Made by a program: the position numbers and the translations under genes. The notes under the pieces were generated by a model that saw nothing but the letters and a program-made list of their open reading frames with translations, made no database searches and was not told where the DNA came from. From positions 71,880 to 135,879 of the forward strand of contig NZ_DKGQ01000025.1 of assembly GCF_002453355.1 (NCBI RefSeq): DNA of 64,000 nucleotides. The letters run 5' to 3'. Shown in pieces: positions 17,002-23,937 of this stretch; position 1 is the first letter of the stretch, and each line of letters opens with the position of its first letter. This stretch comes from Psychrobacter sp. UBA6766. GTDB taxonomy: Bacteria > Pseudomonadota > Gammaproteobacteria > Pseudomonadales > Moraxellaceae.

Positions 17002-20000
17002 ATGAAAACAAGTCAATCTAATAAGTGTCCGCGTCGACCGTTTCGAGCGACTACGTTGACGATGGCTATAGGGGCAATGCTGCTGACTCTTCCTATGCTT
17101 AGTCAAGCTGGAACGAGTGATGATGGGTTTGGCAATAAACGCTACAATAAGCTTGGGGACTTGACAATCTACCAGCCGAGCACAGAATCTAATAAACCAA
17201 CACTCACTTTGATGCTTGATAAGTCAGGGAGTATGTGGGGTAAATATAGCTTTAAAGAAGACGATGTATATCAGCGTCAAGATATATATAAGGCTTCTAG
17301 ATGTGAAGGTTTTCTTTGTTTTATAGGTATTGGTAAATTTACATATAGGAATTACATAAGTAAAGCAGATATACCAAATGATTTCACTTATGAAAGTAGT
17401 TTCAAAAAATATACTGTGCCAGGTTTAACCGGTGCAGATAAACAGTATTGTCTTATGAGTGAAAAATCCAATACTACTTATGCAGAAGACTATAATCCCA
17501 TTTACGAAACTATCAATGGCGTAAGTTTGGAGTACTGTGAGAAAAATGGCGAAAGAGTTTATGATCGAATGTCTAAGCTTAAATTAGCTATGTTAGAGCT
17601 GTTAGCTTTTGACAGTGTCAATGAAGACATCATTATGGGTATCGGGGCTTTTGGTTATAACAGCTATCAAGGTCAAATTAAGGTTGCTGCAAAACCTTTG
17701 GATGCTACTCAGAAAGAAAAGATTTATGGGTTTTTAAGAGGGCTAGACCCTTCAGGTGGCACACCTATGGCAACTGCATTTACAGAAGCAGCTGCCTATA
17801 TGTTAGGCAATAGTACTTATAATGGAGGATCTGATTATAGCGGTATGCGATCCACGAATAACTCATCTATCGTAAGAAACAATCAATATATCGCCCCTGA
17901 AACGCAGCAGTGCGGCGCAAAAGGTGTATATCTGCTAACAGATGGCTTTCCTAATAATATAAGTAATCAATCTAACCTAAAAAAGATGATGAAACAAGCA
18001 TTGAATGTATCGAATAATATTCAGTGTTCGAGTGAACTATTGGAGGGTAATGACAGCGGAGACCAATGGAAGTGTATGGGTGAGTTTGCAACCCAGCTTC
18101 GTACCCAGCGCCAAGTCACCACCGCTATGGTGGGATTTGGTTATGATTTTACTGCTGTTGATGACCCTAATAACTATATCTCAGTTGAGCGCGTAATTGA
18201 TAAATTTAAAGATAGTGACGGTAAAGCCTATAAATACAATAAAAAATATTATGATTGTAACAAGATACCAATTAGTAATCCTGATGCTCGAAATGCTTGT
18301 AACTTAGGCATGGAGTCGGGCAAGTTTGATAATGTCGGTGGCTATGGTCAGGGTGGGTTTTATTTTGCTAAAGACACCAAAGACATCGTCGGTAGTGTTT
18401 TGTCCGTCATTCAGGACTTAGAGATGGATCTGCCCAGTATTCCAGCAGGAACCATCACCGTTCCTCAAGACCCATTGAGCAGTTTGAGCGTCAAGCCCTA
18501 TGCTTATTTGCCCATGCTGGAGCCTAAGGTAGGAAGTGATATTGCCATCTGGCCTGGTAATCTTAAAAAATATCACGTCGAGCAAGGCACACTATTTGGT
18601 CAAGGCGGCAAAAGGCTCTATATCGATAGCGACAATAAAGGCGGCTTTCCAGATGATCTCAACCCTGATGCTCAGGACATCTGGAGTAAAGAGAACGAGA
18701 CGATCACCAATGCTGCTGGGGCGACCGTAAATGTCAATGATAGAATTACCGCAGGTGGGTTTTATGCACAATTAACCGCGCCCAAAAAAGCCAACAATAC
18801 CACTCGAAATGTCTATGTTGAGAGTACTATCAATGGCTCGACTAAACTGGTCAGGGTTGGCGTCACTGATGGCAAATTGGTTGGATTTGGTGCTAATGAG
18901 CTTGATAATTCATATACCACATTAACCAAGCTGTATCTACTTAGCTTTTTGGGCTATGACGTTAGTGCTACCCAAGCGGAAGCTGATCGTATTAATAATT
19001 CTGCGCGTGGTGTGCAAAAAGAGCTTGAAAAGTTGATTGCCAATCCACCAGGAGATATTAAAGTTTTAGGCGGCGTGATTCATTCAAGACCTGCATTGAT
19101 CTCTTATGGTGCAAATATTAACGCCACAGATAAAGATAGTGACAACGATGGCGTGATAGATGACGATGCAGGAATGGTCTCCAATGACGACGCTAGTCGC
19201 GATGATTATGTCATGTTTGGCTCCATGGAGGGTGCGTTACATATTGCATCGGCACAGACCGGTCAAGAAAGTCTGGCCTTTATACCAAAGACAATATTAC
19301 AAAATCAAATCGCAGCCCTGCAACCGGGCAGTACCGTTGCTAATGCTCCCGTATTTGGGGTTGATGCCCCGTGGACGACAAAAGGCAGCTATAAATATGA
19401 CTTTAGCAGAACCAGTACCAACTCATCTGGTCAGATTACTGCTGAGGAGCTGTATATATATGGTGGACTACGTCAAGGCGGTAAAGGCTTGTACGGCATA
19501 GATGTCACTAAACTTAATAATCCTAAAATGCTATTTAGTATTGACAATACTTCAAATGGTTACCAAGCCCTTGGGATGGCGTGGAGCGAACCGGTTACCG
19601 GAAAAGTCAAAATAGGATCAGGTAAAGGTAGCGTTAAAGACGTCATCGTATTCGGTGGAGGCTATGATGAGTGCTATGAAGACCCTACTTTTAAGCTTAA
19701 TAGTGCCGATAATAAATTTTCAGAATGTAAAAATAAGCCAGTAGCAGATGGTAACGCAGTCTATATCGCTGATGCGAAAACCGGCGCGATATTGTGGTCT
19801 ATTTCTGGTCGCTCTTCTGGTGTTTCCGGTAAGCATATCAAAGTGGATGAAATGAAACACAGCGTGGTTAGTAAGATTACCACATTAGATCGTGATGATG
19901 ACGGACTTATCGATCATCTATACTTTGGTGATCTAGGGGGTCAAGTGTTTCGTGTAGATCTGAGAAATGGTCAAGCCGTCAGTAGTAGTACTGGTATCAA

Positions 20001-20988
20001 TAACTTTACGCGCCGTATAATTAGAGTATTAAATACCAGTGGGGACAGCTTAAGCGATACAACTTCTAAAGCGCTTGCGGCAAAAGGATTGCAGTATCGC
20101 TTTTATGGTCAGCCTTCAGTCAGTTTTCATAAAGACTCAGGCGTTCTCTTTGCGGTAATGAACATCGCATCAGGCGATAGAAGCAATCCTTTATCTAAAC
20201 TTCGGGATAATGCCGCAAAAGAGTCCAATCGGTTGTTTGGAATTATAGACCGTGATATAGCCAAACAAAGCTTATATGGTAAAGATGAAGCGGCAACCAT
20301 AATTACTAAAGATCTCACCTTAACAGATTTAACTGAGCTGCCCTATAAATCGTCGATGGGATCCAAAGAAGTGGTAAGAGCGTCTATGCGTCCCAATGCT
20401 GCTACCCAGCAAGGCTGGAGCTATCCACTCAACTTATTTGATGGTTTTAGTAATATAAAAAACGTCAAGTCGATGGGCGATGGATTGGCCATTGGAGATG
20501 TATATTATATGACAGCCTATAGTCCTGAGATGAAATACGATGAAGTCAGTGGCTGTTCTGCTCAAGTGGTGGGAGGCTCTGAGCGTCAGATGTATTGCTT
20601 GCCTTACGGTATTTGCGAAACAAAAGCACCAGATAATGATACGGCGCTCAACGGTACAGGCGGATTTGTACGAGCAGGAAAGGGCATTCAAGAGTTGGCA
20701 TTTGGCGCTTTTGATCCCAAAAACCCGACCACTCGCGTTTTATTGGGAACACAAACCTTTAGTGAGTTGGTAGATAAAGATAGTAGAATAGACTATGACA
20801 CTGGCAGACCGCTGACCTCGACGGGCCCAGGATTAGATACCATATGCCCTGGGGGTAGCTGCTTTGGTGTCAGTGTTCCTAATAGAAAAGGCGGTAGTGG
20901 CTCAGGGGGCGGCGAGGTAAACAGCTTAAGCTATCGGTTGTTTAACACTCGCTGGTATGAGCAAACGGTGGATCCTTTAAATGATTAG
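17002..20988 (+). CDS. pilY1: Type IV pilus tip adhesin PilY1
   Basis: A 1328-residue secreted PilY1, the tip-associated adhesin and mechanosensor that also controls pilus extension and retraction. From ATG 17002 it has a signal peptide ending in LSQA (about residue 36). The N-terminal von Willebrand A-like part has a full MIDAS: D73-K-S-G-S, GGTPM (about 254) and LLTDG. The C-terminal half is the PilY1 beta-propeller domain, with two acidic calcium-loop motifs: DSDNDGVIDDD starting near residue 712 and D963-RDDDGLID followed by YFGDLGGQVFRVDL, the latter matching the known calcium site of PilY1. The frame is open upstream to 16930, but that would overlap pilX and add residues before the signal peptide. 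It overlaps the next gene by eight bases. Confidence 0.92.
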   Translation: MKTSQSNKCPRRPFRATTLTMAIGAMLLTLPMLSQAGTSDDGFGNKRYNKLGDLTIYQPSTESNKPTLTLMLDKSGSMWGKYSFKEDDVYQRQDIYKASRCEGFLCFIGIGKFTYRNYISKADIPNDFTYESSFKKYTVPGLTGADKQYCLMSEKSNTTYAEDYNPIYETINGVSLEYCEKNGERVYDRMSKLKLAMLELLAFDSVNEDIIMGIGAFGYNSYQGQIKVAAKPLDATQKEKIYGFLRGLDPSGGTPMATAFTEAAAYMLGNSTYNGGSDYSGMRSTNNSSIVRNNQYIAPETQQCGAKGVYLLTDGFPNNISNQSNLKKMMKQALNVSNNIQCSSELLEGNDSGDQWKCMGEFATQLRTQRQVTTAMVGFGYDFTAVDDPNNYISVERVIDKFKDSDGKAYKYNKKYYDCNKIPISNPDARNACNLGMESGKFDNVGGYGQGGFYFAKDTKDIVGSVLSVIQDLEMDLPSIPAGTITVPQDPLSSLSVKPYAYLPMLEPKVGSDIAIWPGNLKKYHVEQGTLFGQGGKRLYIDSDNKGGFPDDLNPDAQDIWSKENETITNAAGATVNVNDRITAGGFYAQLTAPKKANNTTRNVYVESTINGSTKLVRVGVTDGKLVGFGANELDNSYTTLTKLYLLSFLGYDVSATQAEADRINNSARGVQKELEKLIANPPGDIKVLGGVIHSRPALISYGANINATDKDSDNDGVIDDDAGMVSNDDASRDDYVMFGSMEGALHIASAQTGQESLAFIPKTILQNQIAALQPGSTVANAPVFGVDAPWTTKGSYKYDFSRTSTNSSGQITAEELYIYGGLRQGGKGLYGIDVTKLNNPKMLFSIDNTSNGYQALGMAWSEPVTGKVKIGSGKGSVKDVIVFGGGYDECYEDPTFKLNSADNKFSECKNKPVADGNAVYIADAKTGAILWSISGRSSGVSGKHIKVDEMKHSVVSKITTLDRDDDGLIDHLYFGDLGGQVFRVDLRNGQAVSSSTGINNFTRRIIRVLNTSGDSLSDTTSKALAAKGLQYRFYGQPSVSFHKDSGVLFAVMNIASGDRSNPLSKLRDNAAKESNRLFGIIDRDIAKQSLYGKDEAATIITKDLTLTDLTELPYKSSMGSKEVVRASMRPNAATQQGWSYPLNLFDGFSNIKNVKSMGDGLAIGDVYYMTAYSPEMKYDEVSGCSAQVVGGSERQMYCLPYGICETKAPDNDTALNGTGGFVRAGKGIQELAFGAFDPKNPTTRVLLGTQTFSELVDKDSRIDYDTGRPLTSTGPGLDTICPGGSCFGVSVPNRKGGSGSGGGEVNSLSYRLFNTRWYEQTVDPLND

Positions 20989-21586
20989 GCAAAGTGAGCG
21001 ACAGAGTTGTGTCCTTGGCTTTCCGTGTCCGCGTTCTGGTCACCCTAGCGTCAGGCAACAACAAGGCTTTACCTTGATTGAGCTCATGATCGTCGTTTTT
21101 ATCATTGGTGTTTTAGCGGCAATCGCTATCCCAAGCTATCGCCATTATGTCATTATCAATGCGGAGCGTGAGGTACAAGCAAAGATGCTTAGCTTACAAG
21201 TTGAGCTTGAACAGTGGCGCGCTAAGGCTTTAACTTATAAAGGCTTTGTACCGAAAACAGTAGATAGCGGCGACGATACTGATTACGGTTATGCAGACGC
21301 GGATGACACTATTATTAATGTTCCTGCTGGTAGTGGTGACGATTATACCTATCGTATTACTTTGGTCGATGGAGATACGAGTGGCACGCCTAAGAGCTTA
21401 GTAACAGCGCCAGGTGTAGATAATGTCACAGGGAGGTCATGGAAAATGGTGGCAGTACCGAATACTGATCGGTATATTAAAAATGCTCATAAACTCATGC
21501 TGACTAGCACTGGGCGTAGATGTATGACAAAGGACGCTATAACAGTTAAGTCAGTAGACTGTGGTAATAATGCTCAGGTGTGGTAA
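20981..21586 (+). CDS. pilE: PilE-like minor pilin 1
   Basis: A 201-residue type IV pilin-like protein. Cleavage is at G29|FTLIELMIVVFIIGVLAAIAIPSYRHYV, with Glu5 and the classic pilin helix. Its place directly after pilY1 is that of pilE in the Pseudomonas minor-pilin operon, where PilE acts as adaptor between tip complex and PilA fibre. The leader is 29 residues, long for a pilin, and includes two Cys; no later start codon exists before the site. The C-terminal domain has two Cys (RRCM and VDCG), as in the pilin D-region loop. Its ATG overlaps the pilY1 end by eight bases and its stop overlaps the next ATG by one base. Confidence 0.83.
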   Translation: MIRQSERQSCVLGFPCPRSGHPSVRQQQGFTLIELMIVVFIIGVLAAIAIPSYRHYVIINAEREVQAKMLSLQVELEQWRAKALTYKGFVPKTVDSGDDTDYGYADADDTIINVPAGSGDDYTYRITLVDGDTSGTPKSLVTAPGVDNVTGRSWKMVAVPNTDRYIKNAHKLMLTSTGRRCMTKDAITVKSVDCGNNAQVW

Positions 21587-22014
21587 TGATGATAAATAAT
21601 ACGATAGATGTAAATGATGAACGGGGATTTACGCTTATAGAGCTGCTGATAGTTGTCGCTATTATTGGTATTATATCTGCGATCGCTTATCCAAGCTATC
21701 AAGATTATCTGGAAAAAGGTATTCGTGCAGACATGATGAGCGAGATGCAAAATATCGCGAGCCAAATTGAGGGCCGAAAGTTGGCGCAAGGCCGTTATAG
21801 CAATGATCTATTAACTGGCCTTGGCGGCGACTATCCAGCCGACAAGCCGCTATATGAGGTCACTTTTTCCCCAAATCCGCTAACATCCCAATGGGAAATC
21901 AGCGCTAAACCCAAATCAGGCTCACGAATGGCGAGTGACGGTACGCTCACGCTTAATCATCAGGGTCTTAAATGCCGAGATTCCGCATGCGGCACTGGCG
22001 ATGAATGGAGATAA
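21586..22014 (+). CDS. PilE-like minor pilin 2
   Basis: A second PilE/ComP-like pilin of 142 residues from ATG 21586 (an in-frame GTG two codons earlier is less likely). Cleavage is at G14|FTLIELLIVVAIIGIISAIAYPSYQDYL. The segment DMMSEMQNIASQIEGRKLAQGRYS is typical of PilE/minor pilins of this kind, and the C terminus carries a two-Cys loop (KCRDSACG). The overlapping TAATG with the previous gene implies coupling; it is the last gene of the operon. The region after it carries the promoter of pilA. Two PilE-like genes in tandem suggest duplication and specialisation, for example for DNA binding as in ComP, which is inference only. Confidence 0.82.
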   Translation: MMINNTIDVNDERGFTLIELLIVVAIIGIISAIAYPSYQDYLEKGIRADMMSEMQNIASQIEGRKLAQGRYSNDLLTGLGGDYPADKPLYEVTFSPNPLTSQWEISAKPKSGSRMASDGTLTLNHQGLKCRDSACGTGDEWR

Positions 22015-22028
22015 ATCATTCTATCAAG

Positions 22029-22085
22029 TGACAAAAATTGTCAGTTAGAAGTTACGATTTGCTGTCAAATAAAATTAATGTGACA
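22029..22085 (+). promoter_or_regulatory. TGTCA/TGACA repeats, possible PilR-type activator sites
   Basis: Four copies of TGTCA or its complement occur at 22029-22033, 22039-22043, 22063-22067 and 22081-22085; the first two form the palindrome TGACA-N5-TGTCA. They lie about 155-210 bases upstream of the predicted pilA start point, the distance usual for sigma-54 activators. TGTC-containing sites are known for Pseudomonas PilR. Binding here is inferred. Confidence 0.45.
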
Positions 22086-22212
22086 ACTTCAGTAATTTGA
22101 TAGTAGCAAAGCGAAAGGTTTAAAGTTTTTAACTTAAGAATAAAGCTAAAAAATCATAGATAATATTTCTAGATCAATGAATAATGCTATAAAGTAGCTA
22201 TAATTATAAATT

Positions 22213-22228
22213 TGGCACGATATATGCA
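22213..22228 (+). promoter_or_regulatory. Sigma-54 (RpoN) promoter of pilA
   Basis: TGGCACGATATATGCA has the invariant GG (22214-22215) and GC (22226-22227) separated by exactly ten bases and matches the -24 half TGGCACG completely. The transcript would start near 22239, about 73 bases before the pilA ATG. PilA is RpoN/PilSR-controlled in Pseudomonas. Confidence 0.82.
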
Positions 22229-22311
22229 GCATTTAAAGTAAGAAGTAAATAAATTTATAACTGGCAGTGAGACAATAACTCTGCTGCCATATGATCCTAA
22301 AGGACAAGTCT

Positions 22312-22704
22312 ATGAACGCTCAAAAAGGTTTTACCTTAATCGAACTAATGATCGTTGTTGCTATCATTGGTATTCTAGCAGCGATTGCCATCCCTGCTTA
22401 TCAAAACTATACTCAAAAATCTTCAGCAGCTGCGTGTCAAGCTGAAGTAAAATCATATGCGGGTACAGTATTAGCCGCACTAACTGACCCAAGTAAAGAT
22501 ATAGATGTTGTAGCACCTAATGTAGGGGCTTGTGATAGCATAACAAATGCTGCTACAGAAGATAAGGTAGCTATGGACGGGACTTCTAAGCGTTTCATCA
22601 CTGCCAAAACTAAAAATGCTAAGGCCGGTCAAGAATACGTTAACTGTGATCTCGAAGCTGGAGCTACTTGTACGTTTAAAGCTACTGGTGAAAATGCAGA
22701 GTAA
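22312..22704 (+). CDS. pilA: Type IV major pilin PilA
   Basis: The likely major pilus subunit. From ATG 22312, preceded by AAAGGA, the leader is MNAQKG and cleavage gives a mature pilin of 124 residues starting FTLIELMIVVAIIGILAAIAIPAYQ, identical in style to PilA of Pseudomonas and Acinetobacter. Four Cys are present in the mature part (in AACQ, GACDS, NCDLE and ATCTF); the last two would close the D-region loop and the first two a second loop. An upstream in-frame ATG at 22291 would only lengthen the leader. It has its own sigma-54 promoter and its own terminator, separate from the minor-pilin operon, which fits much higher expression. Confidence 0.92.
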   Translation: MNAQKGFTLIELMIVVAIIGILAAIAIPAYQNYTQKSSAAACQAEVKSYAGTVLAALTDPSKDIDVVAPNVGACDSITNAATEDKVAMDGTSKRFITAKTKNAKAGQEYVNCDLEAGATCTFKATGENAE

Positions 22705-22803
22705 TATAATCGAGTATGGTCTACGGCTTTAGCTCAGCTTAAACTCTACAAAGTTACAATGCTGGGCAAAATGCCCGATCTACAAAAACTCTCGTTTAAT
22801 ATC

Positions 22804-22836
22804 CAAAAAAACCAAACGCCCTGTTTGGTTTTTTTG
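22804..22836 (+). terminator. Intrinsic terminator after pilA
   Basis: AAAAAACCAAAC, loop GCCCT and GTTTGGTTTTTTT give a 12-bp stem including A/T pairs and a T tract. It separates pilA from the second pilin. Confidence 0.88.
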
Positions 22837-22944
22837 TGTTTAGAATAAGGTAAAACATCTTATCATTAAATTTCAAGCTATTATCAAAACGTAAAAGATG
22901 GGTTAAAACCCTATAACGCAGCACCCTATTAAATCAAAGCCACT

Positions 22945-22960
22945 TGGTACAATCTCTGCA
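22945..22960 (+). promoter_or_regulatory. Second sigma-54 type promoter, before the pilA paralogue
   Basis: TGGTACAATCTCTGCA has GG (22946-22947) and GC (22958-22959) with the required ten-base spacing, with two deviations from the best consensus. The start would fall near 22971, about 24 bases before the ATG of the second pilin. Confidence 0.6.
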
Positions 22961-22994
22961 CCCTAGTTATTAAACCTGTAACTGATAAAATGCT

Positions 22995-23396
22995 ATGAAA
23001 TTTTGCTCGCTAACTGTCCGAAATTGTCACCTACATCGTAAATTATCTACTCAATCTGGCTTTACTTTAATAGAGACGATGATCGTTGTGGCTATCATAG
23101 GTATATTGGCAGCTATAACGATTCTCACGTATAATCAGTACATTGTCGAAGCCAAAAGTAACTCTTGTTTGGCTGAAGCAAAAAACTATGGTAATAATGT
23201 TTTTTATGAACTTAATGACCAGGATAATAGTAGTCTACCTATTGCTCCAGTCATAAGCGCCTGCGAAACTATTACTAACGCTACAGGGTGGACACCATCT
23301 ACGCAGCAAAAAATTGTTGCTGTAGCAAAAGCGCCATCAAATGTTCGTATCGAATGTGATATTCCTAATGGCACACCTTGTGTAGTGTTGCCTTAA
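22995..23396 (+). CDS. Second major-type pilin, PilA paralogue
   Basis: A 133-residue pilin with cleavage at G22|FTLIETMIVVAIIGILAAITILTYNQY. The helix is as in PilA except Thr for Leu at mature position 6 and Ile-Leu for Ile-Pro near position 22. The rest aligns with PilA block by block (CQAEVKSYAG/CLAEAKNYGN, ACDSITNA/ACETITNA, NCDLEAGATC/ECDIPNGTPC), keeping all four cysteines. The leader is long (22 residues, two Cys) compared with six in PilA. No strong ribosome site precedes the ATG. It has its own sigma-54 type promoter and terminator. It may be an alternative subunit, a minor pilin or a silent variant; expression is not shown by the sequence. Confidence 0.82.
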   Translation: MKFCSLTVRNCHLHRKLSTQSGFTLIETMIVVAIIGILAAITILTYNQYIVEAKSNSCLAEAKNYGNNVFYELNDQDNSSLPIAPVISACETITNATGWTPSTQQKIVAVAKAPSNVRIECDIPNGTPCVVLP

Positions 23397-23429
23397 TTCC
23401 ATATCTCATTACTTAATAATTTGTAAAAA

Positions 23430-23468
23430 AAGCCACCTAACAGCAGCATATTGCTATTAGGTGGTCTT
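23430..23468. terminator. Bidirectional terminator between the second pilin and fdxA
   Basis: CCACCTAA (23433-23440) pairs with TTAGGTGG (23457-23464), with an inner AGCA/TGCT pair. A-rich sequence precedes and T-rich follows, so it can end the pilin transcript and the convergent fdxA transcript. Confidence 0.82.
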
Positions 23469-23506
23469 TTATTGTCTAAAGATATTGAGCAGTTCTAGAG
23501 AGCCAG

Positions 23507-23830
23507 CTACTTCTCCAAATACTGAATCTTACCTTCCACACCATCCCACTTTTCAGCCTCTGGCAATTGACCTTTCATCTCGGTGATGTTTGGCCATTTT
23601 TGCGCCAGCTCTTCATTTAGTTGAATAAACACTTCTTGGCCTTTTGGTACTTCATCTTCTGAAAATATCGCATTGGCGGGGCATTCAGGCTCGCATAGCG
23701 CGCAATCGATACACTCATCAGGGTCGATGGCGAGGAAGTTCGGGCCTTCATAAAAGCAGTCCACAGGGCAGACTTCCACACAGTCGGTGTATTTGCAAAG
23801 AATGCAGTTATCTGTAACGACAAAGGTCAT
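23507..23830 (-). CDS. fdxA: Ferredoxin FdxA, 3Fe-4S/4Fe-4S type
   Basis: A 107-residue electron carrier of the seven-iron ferredoxin family (Azotobacter FdI type). The N-terminal half has the cluster ligands in C-x2-C-x4-C-x3-CP and the second set in CIDCALCEPECP, all near the first 50 residues; the C-terminal half is the acidic extension typical of this subfamily. Partner enzymes are unknown. It lies downstream of mutS on the same strand, 107 bases away, an arrangement also known in Pseudomonas. The protein is highly conserved apart from Leu for Lys in the first cluster motif (ILCKYTDC). Confidence 0.94.
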   Translation of the reverse strand: MTFVVTDNCILCKYTDCVEVCPVDCFYEGPNFLAIDPDECIDCALCEPECPANAIFSEDEVPKGQEVFIQLNEELAQKWPNITEMKGQLPEAEKWDGVEGKIQYLEK

Positions 23831-23937
23831 AGTGGTCTACCTGTTATTGGTTTGGCAAAGTACAATTACGATTGTAAGTACATTAGCTGAAAAATAAGAC
23901 GTATTTTAGCGCTTTTGCCACTATTTGACAAATCCCT

